From contig JAATGW010000197.1 of the NCBI GenBank assembly GCA_015654495.1, positions 1-13,525 of the forward strand: a DNA stretch of 13,525 nucleotides, written 5' to 3'. Of this stretch, positions 6,220 through 13,525 are shown one piece after another. Under the pieces are notes generated by a model that saw nothing but the letters and a program-made list of their open reading frames with translations, ran no database searches and was not told the origin of the DNA. How positions within the stretch are numbered: position 1 is the stretch's first letter; each line of letters starts with the position of its first letter. The position numbers and the translations under genes are program-made. This DNA comes from Chitinophagales bacterium. GTDB taxonomy: Bacteria > Bacteroidota > Bacteroidia > Chitinophagales > Chitinophagaceae.

Positions 6220-7671
6220 TCACTGTCCCTGCGCCAAACTATAGGCTCTCTTCCCTCCCCACATATTGAGAAGTTCGAGGGAGCATACTTTAAAGTTTCC
6301 GCTGAGGCTTACATACAAACCGATGATGTCCTGCTGATTTAAGGGCTCACCATCCAGTGATTCAAAGCGGGCATTATACTGGTTCACAAGATTTGTATAT
6401 ACTGATCCCGTAGGCCAGACCTGTGTGCCCCTGTTAGAGATATTAATAAGTTTGAATTTCACACCCCCATGCCGCTGGCATTTTTTGGCAATGATCTCGG
6501 GCTGTTCGGCACTTTCAATGAAAAAGTCAGCACCAACTATCTGCTCTTCTTCCATTTCTTTGGAGATCAGCATCGGATTCACCAGCAACTTGAAATCTGT
6601 CGGAGTAGCTGGTTTATTTGGCCATGAGGGTTTTGCCCCATGTTTGGGAAGCTGTCCGAAATTACCGATGATAGCATCAGCAAAATCAGTTGTATTGAGC
6701 GACTTTGTAGATTTATCGCCGAAGTCGCCGGTATGTACACCACTCTCAAGCGTAAATAATAATGCATTTTCGATTGTTGCGGCATTCTCCATCAAACCAA
6801 GATGGCGTAGCATTGCAAGTCCACTCAGCAGGAGTGCGGTTGGATTTGCAATATTTTTTCCCATAATATCAGGAGCTGTTCCATGAACTGCTTCGAAAAT
6901 GCAGATATGGTCGCCAATATTTGCACTGGGCGCAAAACCCAGACCACCGACCAACCCTGCGCATAAATCGGAAACGATATCACCCTGAAGATTGGTAAGT
7001 ACAACCACATCAAAAGTATCAGGTCGGGTCACCAGTTTCATACAGAGATCATCTACAATAACATCATCCGATTTTAATTCAGGATATTCTTTTGCTACTT
7101 CATAAAAACATTCGAGGAACAGACCGTCAGTGATCTTCATGATATTGGCCTTATGCCCGCATGTAATCCTGCGTGCCTCCACTTTGCGTGCCATCTCAAA
7201 AGCATATTTGATTACCTGCATGCTTCCCGGACGGGTAATAAACCTGCGGCTGAGTGCCACATCATGAGTAAGCATGTGTTCTATACCACCATAGGTATCT
7301 TCAATATTCTCCCTCACAACGGTGATATCAATCGGAATACCGGCCTTGCTGAAAACCGTATCAACACCATGTAAGGTTTGGAATACCCTTTTATTTGCAT
7401 AGGTATTCCAGGTTTTACGGGCGGTTACATTCACACTTTTCACACCCTTGCCCTTGGGAGTTTCCATAGGACCTTTGAAAAGAATACCCAATTGTTCTAT
7501 TGTTTGCTGAGCCTCCGGGGTCATGCCATTGGAAAAACCCTTGTCGAAAACCCATTTGCCCATATCCACCAACTCGTATTCCAACGGAACTTTGTTGGCT
7601 TTAAATATGCGGAGAACGGCTTCCATTATTTCCGGACCAATGCCATCACCTTTTGCAACTGCAATTTTCAT
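6220..7671 (-). CDS. icd: Isocitrate dehydrogenase, Thermus-type long form, predicted NAD-specific
   Basis: Oxidative decarboxylation of isocitrate to 2-oxoglutarate in the TCA cycle, cytoplasmic. The 483-aa length and the extra C-terminal domain (about residues 350-483) match the Thermus-type form rather than the roughly 416-aa E. coli enzyme. Visible motifs are the nucleotide-binding start AKGDGIGPE (6-14), substrate residues in KSVNVTAR (78-85), Arg95 and Arg120, Tyr127 in EDTYGG, the catalytic lysine in CGHKANIMK (171-179), and the metal-binding signature LQGDIVSDLCAGLVGG (228-243) with Asp231 and Asp235. The coenzyme site reads HGTAPDIMGKN (263-273). NADP enzymes have Lys-Tyr where this has Asp268-Ile269, and Asp-Ile is the known NAD-type pair, so NAD use is predicted although databases may label homologues NADP-dependent. 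The gene is divergent from apaG. A TAATTTTG element lies about 70 bases upstream. Family call is firm; cofactor call is inferred from the pair. Confidence 0.93.
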   Translation of the reverse strand: MKIAVAKGDGIGPEIMEAVLRIFKANKVPLEYELVDMGKWVFDKGFSNGMTPEAQQTIEQLGILFKGPMETPKGKGVKSVNVTARKTWNTYANKRVFQTLHGVDTVFSKAGIPIDITVVRENIEDTYGGIEHMLTHDVALSRRFITRPGSMQVIKYAFEMARKVEARRITCGHKANIMKITDGLFLECFYEVAKEYPELKSDDVIVDDLCMKLVTRPDTFDVVVLTNLQGDIVSDLCAGLVGGLGFAPSANIGDHICIFEAVHGTAPDIMGKNIANPTALLLSGLAMLRHLGLMENAATIENALLFTLESGVHTGDFGDKSTKSLNTTDFADAIIGNFGQLPKHGAKPSWPNKPATPTDFKLLVNPMLISKEMEEEQIVGADFFIESAEQPEIIAKKCQRHGGVKFKLINISNRGTQVWPTGSVYTNLVNQYNARFESLDGEPLNQQDIIGLYVSLSGNFKVCSLELLNMWGGKRAYSLAQGQ

Positions 7672-7742
7672 ATCAATCTGATTAAATTGTTTGGATAAAA
7701 TAGCTGACCTCTTCTGAAAGGGTAAACAAACGTTGGCGGCGA

Positions 7743-7750
7743 CAAAATTA
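7743..7750 (-). promoter_or_regulatory. Candidate -7 element for isocitrate dehydrogenase (TAATTTTG)
   Basis: On the minus strand this reads TAATTTTG, a full match to the Bacteroidota -7 consensus TAnnTTTG, about 72 bases before the start codon. A clear TTTG -33 box at the usual 19-21 base spacing is not present; TTTC is the nearest. The short motif can occur by chance in AT-rich DNA. Confidence 0.35.
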
Positions 7751-7832
7751 ATCGGATTAAGCAGGTTTTCCGAAGAAATCGCACGCCAGAGCCATGAATT
7801 TTTTTTGTAGCTTAGCGAAAACCCATTCCCCT

Positions 7833-8219
7833 ATGGTGTCGAAAGTGACAGAAGGCGTTAAAATCTCAGTGGAGAGTTTCTACCAGCATGACTATTCCAA
7901 CCCCATTAACAGTGAATACAGGGTGGCCTATCGCGTCACCATAGAAAATAATAATGCATTTGCTGTTAAACTTCTCAGAAGGCACTGGTTTATTCACGAC
8001 AGCAATGCCAGTCAACGGGAAGTTGAAGGGGAAGGGGTAGTCGGAATACAGCCTCTTATAAATCCGGGAGAAAAATACCAGTACATCAGCGGATGCAACC
8101 TCCGGTCTGAAATGGGTAAAATGTTTGGTACGTACCAGATGGAGAATCAATTGAATAAGGAACTCTTCGACGTAAATATTCCGGTTTTTTATATGGTTGT
8201 GCCCTTCAAAATGAATTAA
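7833..8219 (+). CDS. apaG: ApaG/DUF525 family protein
   Basis: ApaG proteins are small fibronectin-III-like beta-sandwich proteins of about 125-130 aa. Their exact biochemical role is unsettled; links to Co2+ and Mg2+ homeostasis and protein-protein interaction have been proposed. Here 128 aa follow from the ATG at 7833 (MVSKVTEGVKISVE). The frame continues up to an ATG at 7794, but those 13 extra residues are not family-like and pass through a T-rich tract, so the later start is preferred. Family signatures are clear: RRHWFIHDSN, VEGEGVVGIQPLINPGE with the conserved GxGxxG, and YISGCNLRSEMGKMFGTYQM. The gene diverges from isocitrate dehydrogenase and is followed 110 bases later by the desaturase. 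A TAGCTTAG at 7808-7815 (one mismatch to TAnnTTTG) could drive it with a very short leader, at low confidence. Confidence 0.92.
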   Translation: MVSKVTEGVKISVESFYQHDYSNPINSEYRVAYRVTIENNNAFAVKLLRRHWFIHDSNASQREVEGEGVVGIQPLINPGEKYQYISGCNLRSEMGKMFGTYQMENQLNKELFDVNIPVFYMVVPFKMN

Positions 8220-8247
8220 TTAACACCTCCGTTTTGCCCTTAAAACC

Positions 8248-8255
8248 TATATTTG
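8248..8255 (+). promoter_or_regulatory. Candidate -7 element for the desaturase (TATATTTG)
   Basis: TATATTTG fully matches the Bacteroidota -7 consensus TAnnTTTG and lies 74 bases before the desaturase start. A TTTG at 8233-8236 is only 11 bases upstream, too close for a standard -33 box (19-21 bases). Supported by the motif and by its place after the apaG stop; unproven. Confidence 0.4.
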
Positions 8256-8329
8256 CAGCCTGAATTTCAGTCTAATTGAAATGGACTGGGTTATAATTCG
8301 TTATTAAGTCAAAGGCAAGCAAAGCGCAT

Positions 8330-9415
8330 ATGCATAAAGTCACTTTCAACAACAAGAGTAAAACCTTCTTCAATTCTCTGAAAGCCTCCGTGGATCAGTA
8401 TTTCGAGGAGAATAAGATCAAAAGAACAGGAAACTGGAAATTATACCTGAAATCAGCGATTTTACTGCCCCTGGCTGTTGGTCTTTATTGTCTGCTGGTT
8501 TTTGTGCCGATGAACTGGGCTTTAGCGGTAAGTTTATGTGCTATTTTGGGTATTGCAATGGCATCCATAGGTTTTAATGTTATGCATGATGCCTGCCATG
8601 GAAGTTTTTCTACACGGCCATGGGTAAACGAAATTTTCGGCCTAACCAATAATTTTCTGGGTGGAAACGCCTTTCTCTGGAAACTGAAACATAATATAGT
8701 TCACCATACTTATACCAATATTGACGGTATTGATGACGATATCAACAATATGCCTTTTATGCGCGAATGCAGTACCCAACCCTGGCGCCCGATGCATAAG
8801 TACCAGTCCTATTACATGTTTCTGCTCTATGGATTTACATCGGTGTTCATGTTTTTCATGGACTATGTAAAATATTTTTCAAGAAAGGTTTATACAACAC
8901 CGATCAGCAAGATGAGCCGGAAGGAACACTTCATTTTCTGGGCGGGCAAATTGTTTTTTATCGCTGTATATATCGTTATTCCAGTACTGATGGTGGGATG
9001 GCTTAAATGGTTTGTTGGTTTTATAGTAGTTCAGTTTGCGCTTGGCCTTACGCTGGCGCTGGTATTTCAGCTGGCACATGTGGTAGAGCATGCTGAATTT
9101 GAAACTGCAGGAATTGAACCACAGAAAATTGAAAATGAATGGGCCATTCATCAGGTTAAAACCACCGCCAACTTTGCTTCAAAAAATAAGATCGTAACCT
9201 GGATGGTTGGTGGACTGAATTACCAGATTGAACATCATCTGTTTCCCAGAATAAGTCATATCCACTATCCCGCGATCAGCAGAATAGTTCGCGAGACCTG
9301 TGAGAAATTTGATCTTCATTATATCTATTTCCCTACTACCAGATCAGCGATCGCTTCCCATTTCAGGTTCATGAAGGAAATGGGCCAGAAGCCAATGCAG
9401 ATGCAACTTGCCTGA
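8330..9415 (+). CDS. Membrane fatty acid (acyl-lipid) desaturase
   Basis: Integral membrane di-iron desaturase of 361 aa that introduces a double bond into fatty acyl chains of lipids, using O2 and an external electron donor. The three histidine boxes are intact: HDACH (86-90), HNIVHH (121-126) and QIEHH (299-303). The glutamine before the third box is the form seen in front-end (delta-5/delta-6-like) and related acyl-lipid desaturases; there is no fused cytochrome b5 domain. An additional AHVVEH (249-254) fits the extra histidine ligand. Hydrophobic blocks lie at about 40-62, 65-83, 160-180, 203-222 and 225-250. No signal peptide. Position specificity cannot be read from the sequence. The gene is preceded by its own candidate promoter and ends only 12 bases from the convergent gldB-like gene, leaving no room for a separate terminator. 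Confidence 0.93.
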   Translation: MHKVTFNNKSKTFFNSLKASVDQYFEENKIKRTGNWKLYLKSAILLPLAVGLYCLLVFVPMNWALAVSLCAILGIAMASIGFNVMHDACHGSFSTRPWVNEIFGLTNNFLGGNAFLWKLKHNIVHHTYTNIDGIDDDINNMPFMRECSTQPWRPMHKYQSYYMFLLYGFTSVFMFFMDYVKYFSRKVYTTPISKMSRKEHFIFWAGKLFFIAVYIVIPVLMVGWLKWFVGFIVVQFALGLTLALVFQLAHVVEHAEFETAGIEPQKIENEWAIHQVKTTANFASKNKIVTWMVGGLNYQIEHHLFPRISHIHYPAISRIVRETCEKFDLHYIYFPTTRSAIASHFRFMKEMGQKPMQMQLA

Positions 9416-9427
9416 TTGGCGACATTA

Positions 9428-10468
9428 TTATCGTGGTTTGTATTTTGATTCAGTAAGAATAGTTTTTGCATCCAGGGAAAGTAGCTGCTGTAAACTGGTG
9501 TTTGGACACTCCTCCATATAAGCCCTTACTATCTGCCTTCCGGTGAACAGACTGATATATCCGGGAGACCCGTCTCCAAGTTCGTTTGTTTTAGGTCCAT
9601 CTCCGAGATATGATTTTATTTTCTGCATATCTGATTCATACAACAGATTATTCTGAATAAAATGATTCCAGATAAGCCCTTCATTTTCATAAGCACCTTC
9701 AAGCTGAATTTTTGAGTAGCCTGTTTTAAGGCTGTCCGGCAAATCAGGAAGGAAACTATCCAGCAGGTATAACCGCTTTCCTTTATCAACCATCATATCC
9801 AGTAATGTTTTATCTGTAGGATTTCCCGGGTAGAGATCATCAATTATATTCTTCATACAATTCACAGGGATATATGCGGGCGAAAATCTCCGCGACACAT
9901 AGGTCGGATAAAGTCGCTGCCCAATATCACTTGTGTAAAACGAAGACGCTGCGCCAAGGTGCAATTGCAGCCCGATCCCTAATGCATCCGTTGTGATGAT
10001 ATCACCGTAGCCACCGGTTTCTCCTTCCGCATAAGCATCCATTGGACCTATAAATGTTACCAGCTGTTCGGGCGCATTGTATTGAGGAAAATAATGCTTC
10101 AGATACTGCAGACCCGATTTTACCTGGGCTTCATATCTGCTGAAATCTGGTATTGCTTTGTCTGCTTCTTCTTTGATTGGTTTATAGTCGTGAAGAAATT
10201 GCCTGATCGCCGGGTATCCTATGTTCTGCATATCAGTTGGAGGTATACCTAAGATCTGACTCAGAAAATCAGCCGTAAATACCGGATATTTTTTTCCCAG
10301 CTCAGCAATGCCGGCAGCGAGATTTGCAGTATCGAGCTGAAAGAATTCCTTTTCAAAACGAATGGTTGTCAGTTTCACAGGAATGCCTGAAACATCAGGT
10401 CCTTTCTGTTTCTGATCACAGGCATTAACTAATAAAATCAAAGAAATCAGCACTAAAAAGTACTTCAT
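9428..10468 (-). CDS. gldB: GldB-like gliding-motility family lipoprotein
   Basis: Predicted lipoprotein of 346 aa. Residues 1-16 are a hydrophobic signal, and the lipobox LVNAC puts the lipidated cysteine at 17, so it should be anchored in the envelope. The body matches the GldB family: an early RFEKEFFQLD block, the central LGIGLQLHLGA and YPTYVSRRFSP (about 163-198), KGKRLYLLDSFLPDLPD (229-245), the ENEGLIWNH block (262-270) and DGSPGYISLFTGRQIV (298-313). GldB is required for gliding in Flavobacterium, but homologues also occur in non-gliding Bacteroidota, so motility is not implied. It diverges from nadE with 194 bases between the starts. No gldC, the usual partner in Flavobacterium, is seen in this window. 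The family resembles zinc peptidase-related folds, but I see no HExxH, so no enzymatic activity is claimed. Confidence 0.85.
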   Translation of the reverse strand: MKYFLVLISLILLVNACDQKQKGPDVSGIPVKLTTIRFEKEFFQLDTANLAAGIAELGKKYPVFTADFLSQILGIPPTDMQNIGYPAIRQFLHDYKPIKEEADKAIPDFSRYEAQVKSGLQYLKHYFPQYNAPEQLVTFIGPMDAYAEGETGGYGDIITTDALGIGLQLHLGAASSFYTSDIGQRLYPTYVSRRFSPAYIPVNCMKNIIDDLYPGNPTDKTLLDMMVDKGKRLYLLDSFLPDLPDSLKTGYSKIQLEGAYENEGLIWNHFIQNNLLYESDMQKIKSYLGDGPKTNELGDGSPGYISLFTGRQIVRAYMEECPNTSLQQLLSLDAKTILTESKYKPR

Positions 10469-10632
10469 AAAATTTTGGTTTCAGATTCAACAGGCTCCTT
10501 AACGGATTTTGTTTTTATTGCGTATTTCAGAAATGATAAAATTAGGCTAAAACCAATGCATACACACTATTTGATATCTCCGCCTGAAAAACCAGGCCGG
10601 AATTGATTTTTATCCGATATGGTTACTGTGTT

Positions 10633-10648
10633 TAATTCGGCCGAATTA
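10633..10648. promoter_or_regulatory. 16-bp perfect palindrome upstream of nadE
   Basis: TAATTCGGCCGAATTA is a perfect 16-base palindrome ending 14 bases before the nadE start codon, in the nadE/gldB divergent region. It could be an operator for a dimeric regulator or form a short leader hairpin. It does not look like the NrtR operator known from NAD genes. No regulator is assigned. Confidence 0.4.
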
Positions 10649-10662
10649 CTGAAATTTGGGGT

Positions 10663-12426
10663 ATGAAAATATTTCTTGCGCAGCAGAATTATCATATTGG
10701 GAATTTTGCGGCTAACACGGCCAGGATTATTGAAGCAATCGGCAATGCAAGGAAAGCAGAGGCTGAATTGGTCGTGTTTACAGAGTTGTGTATTTGTGGT
10801 TATCCTCCCCGGGATTTTCTTGAATTCGAAGATTTTATCAAACAATGTGAAGCGTCTGTTGCAGAGATCTGCAGGCATGCTACTGATATTGCTGTAATAG
10901 TCGGGTCACCGGTCAGAAATCCGGTTCCTGAAGGCAAGGATCTTTTTAATGGTGCCTGGTTTCTTTATGATGGTAAAGTACAGTCAGTTGTTCATAAAAC
11001 ACTTTTGCCGAACTACGATGTATTTGACGAATACAGGTATTTTGAACCTGCCTGGCAATGGGAGGTAATAAAGTTCAAAGGCAAAACAATCGCGCTTACG
11101 ATTTGTGAAGATATCTGGAACCTGGGCAATAACCCGCTTTATCGCATATGCCCCATGGATCAGCTGATGCCTCAGCACCCTGATCTGATGATCAACATAT
11201 CTGCATCTCCGTTTGACTATGACCATGATGAAGACCGGAAAGAGATTGTTCGTCTCAATGTTTTGAAGTATGGATTACCGATGCTCTATTGTAATGCTGT
11301 TGGCTCGCAAACAGAAATTGTTTTCGACGGGGGCAGTCTGATTTATGATCGTCACGGAAATCTTGTAAAAGAGATGAAATATTTTGAAGAGGATGAAGCT
11401 TTGGTTGATACTGACGACCTTGATAATATTGAAGGTTCATCCGGAGAAAATTCTGATACTGAGTTATCTGTTATGTCAACAGGGATCAATACTGAAGTGC
11501 GCGAGGATCATGTGCTTGACAAAGAAATGCGCGTTAGTAAAATCGCGGATCCTTCCAAAATCATTTCTTATCTCACAGCGCCAAATAATATCCGCCAGAT
11601 TCATGATGCATTGGTGATGGGTATCCGGGACTATTTCAGAAAAATGGGTTTTACAAGAGCGATTCTGGGAAGCAGCGGGGGAATCGACAGCGCAGTTACT
11701 CTTGCTTTGGCCTGCACAGCTTTGGGCACCGATAAGGTTCGGGCTATATTGATGCCATCCCCATATTCTACTTCTCACTCAGTATCGGATGCTGAATTAC
11801 TAAGTAAAAACCTGAATAATCCCTACGATATCATCGCGATCAGAAATATTTATGAGTCTTTTCTGGATACACTCCAGCCTGTATTTAATGACTTACCGTT
11901 CAGCATAGCCGAAGAAAATATCCAGAGTCGTACAAGAGGAAATTTGCTGATGGCAATCGCCAATAAATTCGGATATATTCTTTTAAATACTTCTAATAAA
12001 AGTGAACTGGCTACAGGCTATGGAACGCTGTATGGCGATATGGCCGGGGGGCTAAGTGTGCTCGGCGATCTCTATAAAATGCAGGTGTATGCGCTGGCTG
12101 AATATATAAACAGGAATGCTGAAATCATCCCCTTCCATATCATAACAAAAGCTCCTTCAGCAGAACTTCGTCCGAATCAGAAAGATAGTGATAGCCTGCC
12201 TGACTACAGTATAATGGACAAAGTGCTTTATCAGTACATTGAAAGAAGACAGGGACCAAAAGAAATCATCGCAATGGGCATAGAACCTGAGCTTGTGAAC
12301 CGGGTTTTGAAACTCGTCAATACGAATGAGTACAAACGAAATCAGTTCTGCCCCATAATCCGGGTAAGCGCCAAGGCTTTTGGCGTAGGCAGGCGTATGC
12401 CGATAGTTGGGAAATACCTGAGTTGA
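10663..12426 (+). CDS. nadE: Glutamine-dependent NAD+ synthetase
   Basis: Final step of NAD synthesis: deamido-NAD is amidated to NAD using ATP, with ammonia released from glutamine by the N-terminal domain. Residues 1 to about 240 are the nitrilase-fold glutaminase with catalytic Glu41 (FTELCICGYPP), Lys112 (HKTLLPNYDVFDE) and Cys148 (LTICEDIWN). Residues of about 306-587 are the synthetase domain, with the PP-loop SSGGIDSA (337-344), STSHSVSD (369-376), NTSNKSELATGYGTLYGDM (442-460) and KAPSAELRPNQKD (496-508). Between them, residues 241-305 form an acidic, low-complexity linker that looks longer than in many homologues. Total length (587) is slightly above the usual 540-580. The gene is divergent from the gldB-like gene, and a perfect palindrome lies 14 bases upstream of the start. 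The heptamer repeat element begins right after its stop. Confidence 0.96.
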   Translation: MKIFLAQQNYHIGNFAANTARIIEAIGNARKAEAELVVFTELCICGYPPRDFLEFEDFIKQCEASVAEICRHATDIAVIVGSPVRNPVPEGKDLFNGAWFLYDGKVQSVVHKTLLPNYDVFDEYRYFEPAWQWEVIKFKGKTIALTICEDIWNLGNNPLYRICPMDQLMPQHPDLMINISASPFDYDHDEDRKEIVRLNVLKYGLPMLYCNAVGSQTEIVFDGGSLIYDRHGNLVKEMKYFEEDEALVDTDDLDNIEGSSGENSDTELSVMSTGINTEVREDHVLDKEMRVSKIADPSKIISYLTAPNNIRQIHDALVMGIRDYFRKMGFTRAILGSSGGIDSAVTLALACTALGTDKVRAILMPSPYSTSHSVSDAELLSKNLNNPYDIIAIRNIYESFLDTLQPVFNDLPFSIAEENIQSRTRGNLLMAIANKFGYILLNTSNKSELATGYGTLYGDMAGGLSVLGDLYKMQVYALAEYINRNAEIIPFHIITKAPSAELRPNQKDSDSLPDYSIMDKVLYQYIERRQGPKEIIAMGIEPELVNRVLKLVNTNEYKRNQFCPIIRVSAKAFGVGRRMPIVGKYLS

Positions 12427-12428
12427 AA

Positions 12429-12665
12429 CAGGCAAGAGGCAAGAGGCAAAAGGCAAGAGGAACAGCCATTGGATAGTTAATAGCGGGTAGGGAAGATGGT
12501 TGGCGCCGGCTTCAATTCCTTGCTGATTTGGGAGATACGGGACATATTATATAAAGTTGGGCTTACTGAATATTTTTTTGGATGTTGAAATTAACGCCTG
12601 GCCCTTTACACTAAACACTACACACTCCTTTTGCCTTTTGCCTCTTGCCTGTTGCCTCATGCCTG
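12429..12665. repeat. Second heptanucleotide inverted-repeat element after nadE
   Basis: The left arm (12429-12460) is CAGGCAA followed by tandem 7-base GAGGCAA/AAGGCAA units, starting three bases after the nadE stop. The right arm (12633-12665) is its inverted counterpart: GCCTTTT, GCCTCTT, GCCTGTT, GCCTCAT, GCCTG. A third heptamer set lies next to the right arm at 12608-12628: ACACTAA, ACACTAC, ACACTCC. The roughly 150 bases between the arms show no gene. The arms could pair over about 20 bases with a single mismatch. The unit length is the same as in the element beside the isocitrate dehydrogenase gene, but the unit sequence differs. Confidence 0.8.
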
Positions 12666-12797
12666 ACGGCAACAAATACTGCACAAAACAAATTGCTGCC
12701 TTTAAGATACAAAAGACTGATTTTTACCGTTTTTACAGGAGTTTGGCAGAATGATTGCAGAAGTGAATCCGTAATTTTATCGCATTAAAATCCAAAT
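12666..12797. other. Leader region of the MoxR gene
   Basis: No gene seen here. A TAATTTTA at 12772-12779 has one mismatch to the Bacteroidota -7 consensus and lies 19 bases before the MoxR start. TTTG at 12742-12745 is too far upstream (26-base spacer) to be a standard -33 box. Confidence 0.25.
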
Positions 12798-13525
12798 ATG
12801 GCTCAAACCGCAGAAGATATCCGCCAGTTAAATGAAAGAATCCAGCAGGCGGCTGTTTTTACAGACAGGATCGAGAAAGAACTTGCACATGTTATAATAG
12901 GTCAGCAATATATGGTTAACCGGTTGCTGATCGGCCTGCTCAGCAGCGGTCATGTTTTACTGGAAGGTGTTCCCGGACTGGCCAAAACCCTTTCTATAAA
13001 ATCACTTGCTCAAACCATTAAAGCAAAATTCAGCAGAATTCAGTTCACGCCTGATCTTTTACCGGCAGATGTTATAGGAACCATGATCTACAATCAGCAG
13101 ACGCATGATTTTGTAGTGAGAAAGGGTCCCATCTTCGCCAACTTTATTCTTGCCGATGAAATCAATCGTGCGCCTGCCAAAGTACAGAGTGCACTGCTGG
13201 AGGCAATGCAGGAAAGACAGGTGACAATTGGTGAATCAACATATAAACTCGAAGAGCCCTTTCTTGTACTGGCAACTCAGAACCCGATCGATCAGGAAGG
13301 AACCTATCAGCTGCCCGAAGCACAGGTGGATAGGTTTATGCTGAAAGTTATTATTCATTATCCGGCGCGCGAGGAAGAACAGTTGATCATCCGCCAGAAT
13401 GTACTCGGTCAGAAATTGCCCGATCTGCAGCAGGTAGTAACCATGCCTGAAATTATCCAGGCAAGGCAACTGGTAAGGGATATTTATATGGATGAAAAAA
13501 TTGAGAATTATATTCTCGATCTTGT
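12798..13525 (+). CDS. MoxR-family AAA+ ATPase, 3' end outside window
   Basis: The N-terminal 242 residues of a MoxR-type AAA+ ATPase, a chaperone-like family whose members usually act with neighbouring von Willebrand A-domain proteins to activate or assemble partners. The frame is open from ATG 12798 (MAQTAEDIRQLNERI) to the window edge. Walker A is GVPGLAKT (57-64), Walker B is FILADE (116-121), sensor 1 is ATQNP (159-163), and QLPEAQVDRF (171-180) carries the conserved arginine. The IGQ motif at 34-36 and TPDLLPADVIG (84-94) are also typical. The gene probably continues for about 75-90 codons to the right, where DUF58 and VWA genes are commonly found in Bacteroidota. It is not related to the J-domain operon by position. 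Confidence 0.95.
   Translation, partial: MAQTAEDIRQLNERIQQAAVFTDRIEKELAHVIIGQQYMVNRLLIGLLSSGHVLLEGVPGLAKTLSIKSLAQTIKAKFSRIQFTPDLLPADVIGTMIYNQQTHDFVVRKGPIFANFILADEINRAPAKVQSALLEAMQERQVTIGESTYKLEEPFLVLATQNPIDQEGTYQLPEAQVDRFMLKVIIHYPAREEEQLIIRQNVLGQKLPDLQQVVTMPEIIQARQLVRDIYMDEKIENYILDL

Noticed and set aside
7794..7832. Earlier ATG start for apaG
   Set aside because: The 13 added residues lie over a T-run and promoter-like sequence and are not part of the family; MVSKVTEG at 7833 matches the normal ApaG start.
9416..9427. Bidirectional terminator between the desaturase and gldB-like genes
   Set aside because: The gap is only 12 bases and contains no inverted repeat.
10633..10648. NrtR operator
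   Set aside because: The palindrome lacks the TAGTC-type half sites known for NrtR, so no regulator was assigned.
12557..12754. 65-codon plus-strand ORF after nadE
   Set aside because: It runs through the heptamer repeats, and its middle is a translation of the repeat units; no protein-like pattern outside them.

Overview
The window looks like chromosomal DNA of a Bacteroidota bacterium, most plausibly a Chitinophagaceae-like member. The reasons are a GldB-type lipoprotein beside a glutamine-dependent NAD synthetase, start codons without clear Shine-Dalgarno sequences, matches to the phylum's TAnnTTTG -7 promoter element, and moderate-to-low GC. The family-level assignment is inference. No rRNA, tRNA, CRISPR array, insertion sequence or phage gene was seen.

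Layout. Bases 2-442 hold the 3' part of a secreted-type thermonuclease (SNase fold) with its catalytic residues intact. Bases 564-5826 hold five same-strand genes that are overlapping or closely packed and form one putative operon: an unrecognised probable beta-rich protein; a four-helix DUF4407 membrane protein; a second, divergent four-helix DUF4407-like protein; a J-domain protein with a mid-protein membrane block and a C-terminal transglutaminase/papain-like domain; and a small four-helix DUF350-like protein. Bases 5827-6219 are intergenic, with a possible frameshifted remnant ORF and a heptanucleotide inverted-repeat element. Bases 6220-7671 (minus) encode a long isocitrate dehydrogenase of the Thermus type. 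Divergent from it are apaG (7833-8219) and a membrane fatty acid desaturase (8330-9415). A gldB-like lipoprotein gene (9428-10468, minus) converges on the desaturase and diverges from nadE (10663-12426). A second heptanucleotide repeat element follows nadE. A MoxR-family AAA+ ATPase starts at 12798 and runs off the window.

How the genes work together. The right two thirds is mostly housekeeping: TCA cycle, NAD synthesis, lipid desaturation and envelope lipoprotein. The part that stands out is the 5.3 kb membrane operon. It combines two paralogous coiled-coil membrane proteins with a J-domain protein that carries a predicted Cys-His-Glu catalytic site and a small DUF350-like protein. A membrane-associated chaperone-recruiting or peptidase/transamidase complex, perhaps in envelope stress, is a reasonable hypothesis. 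The sequence alone does not establish its function.
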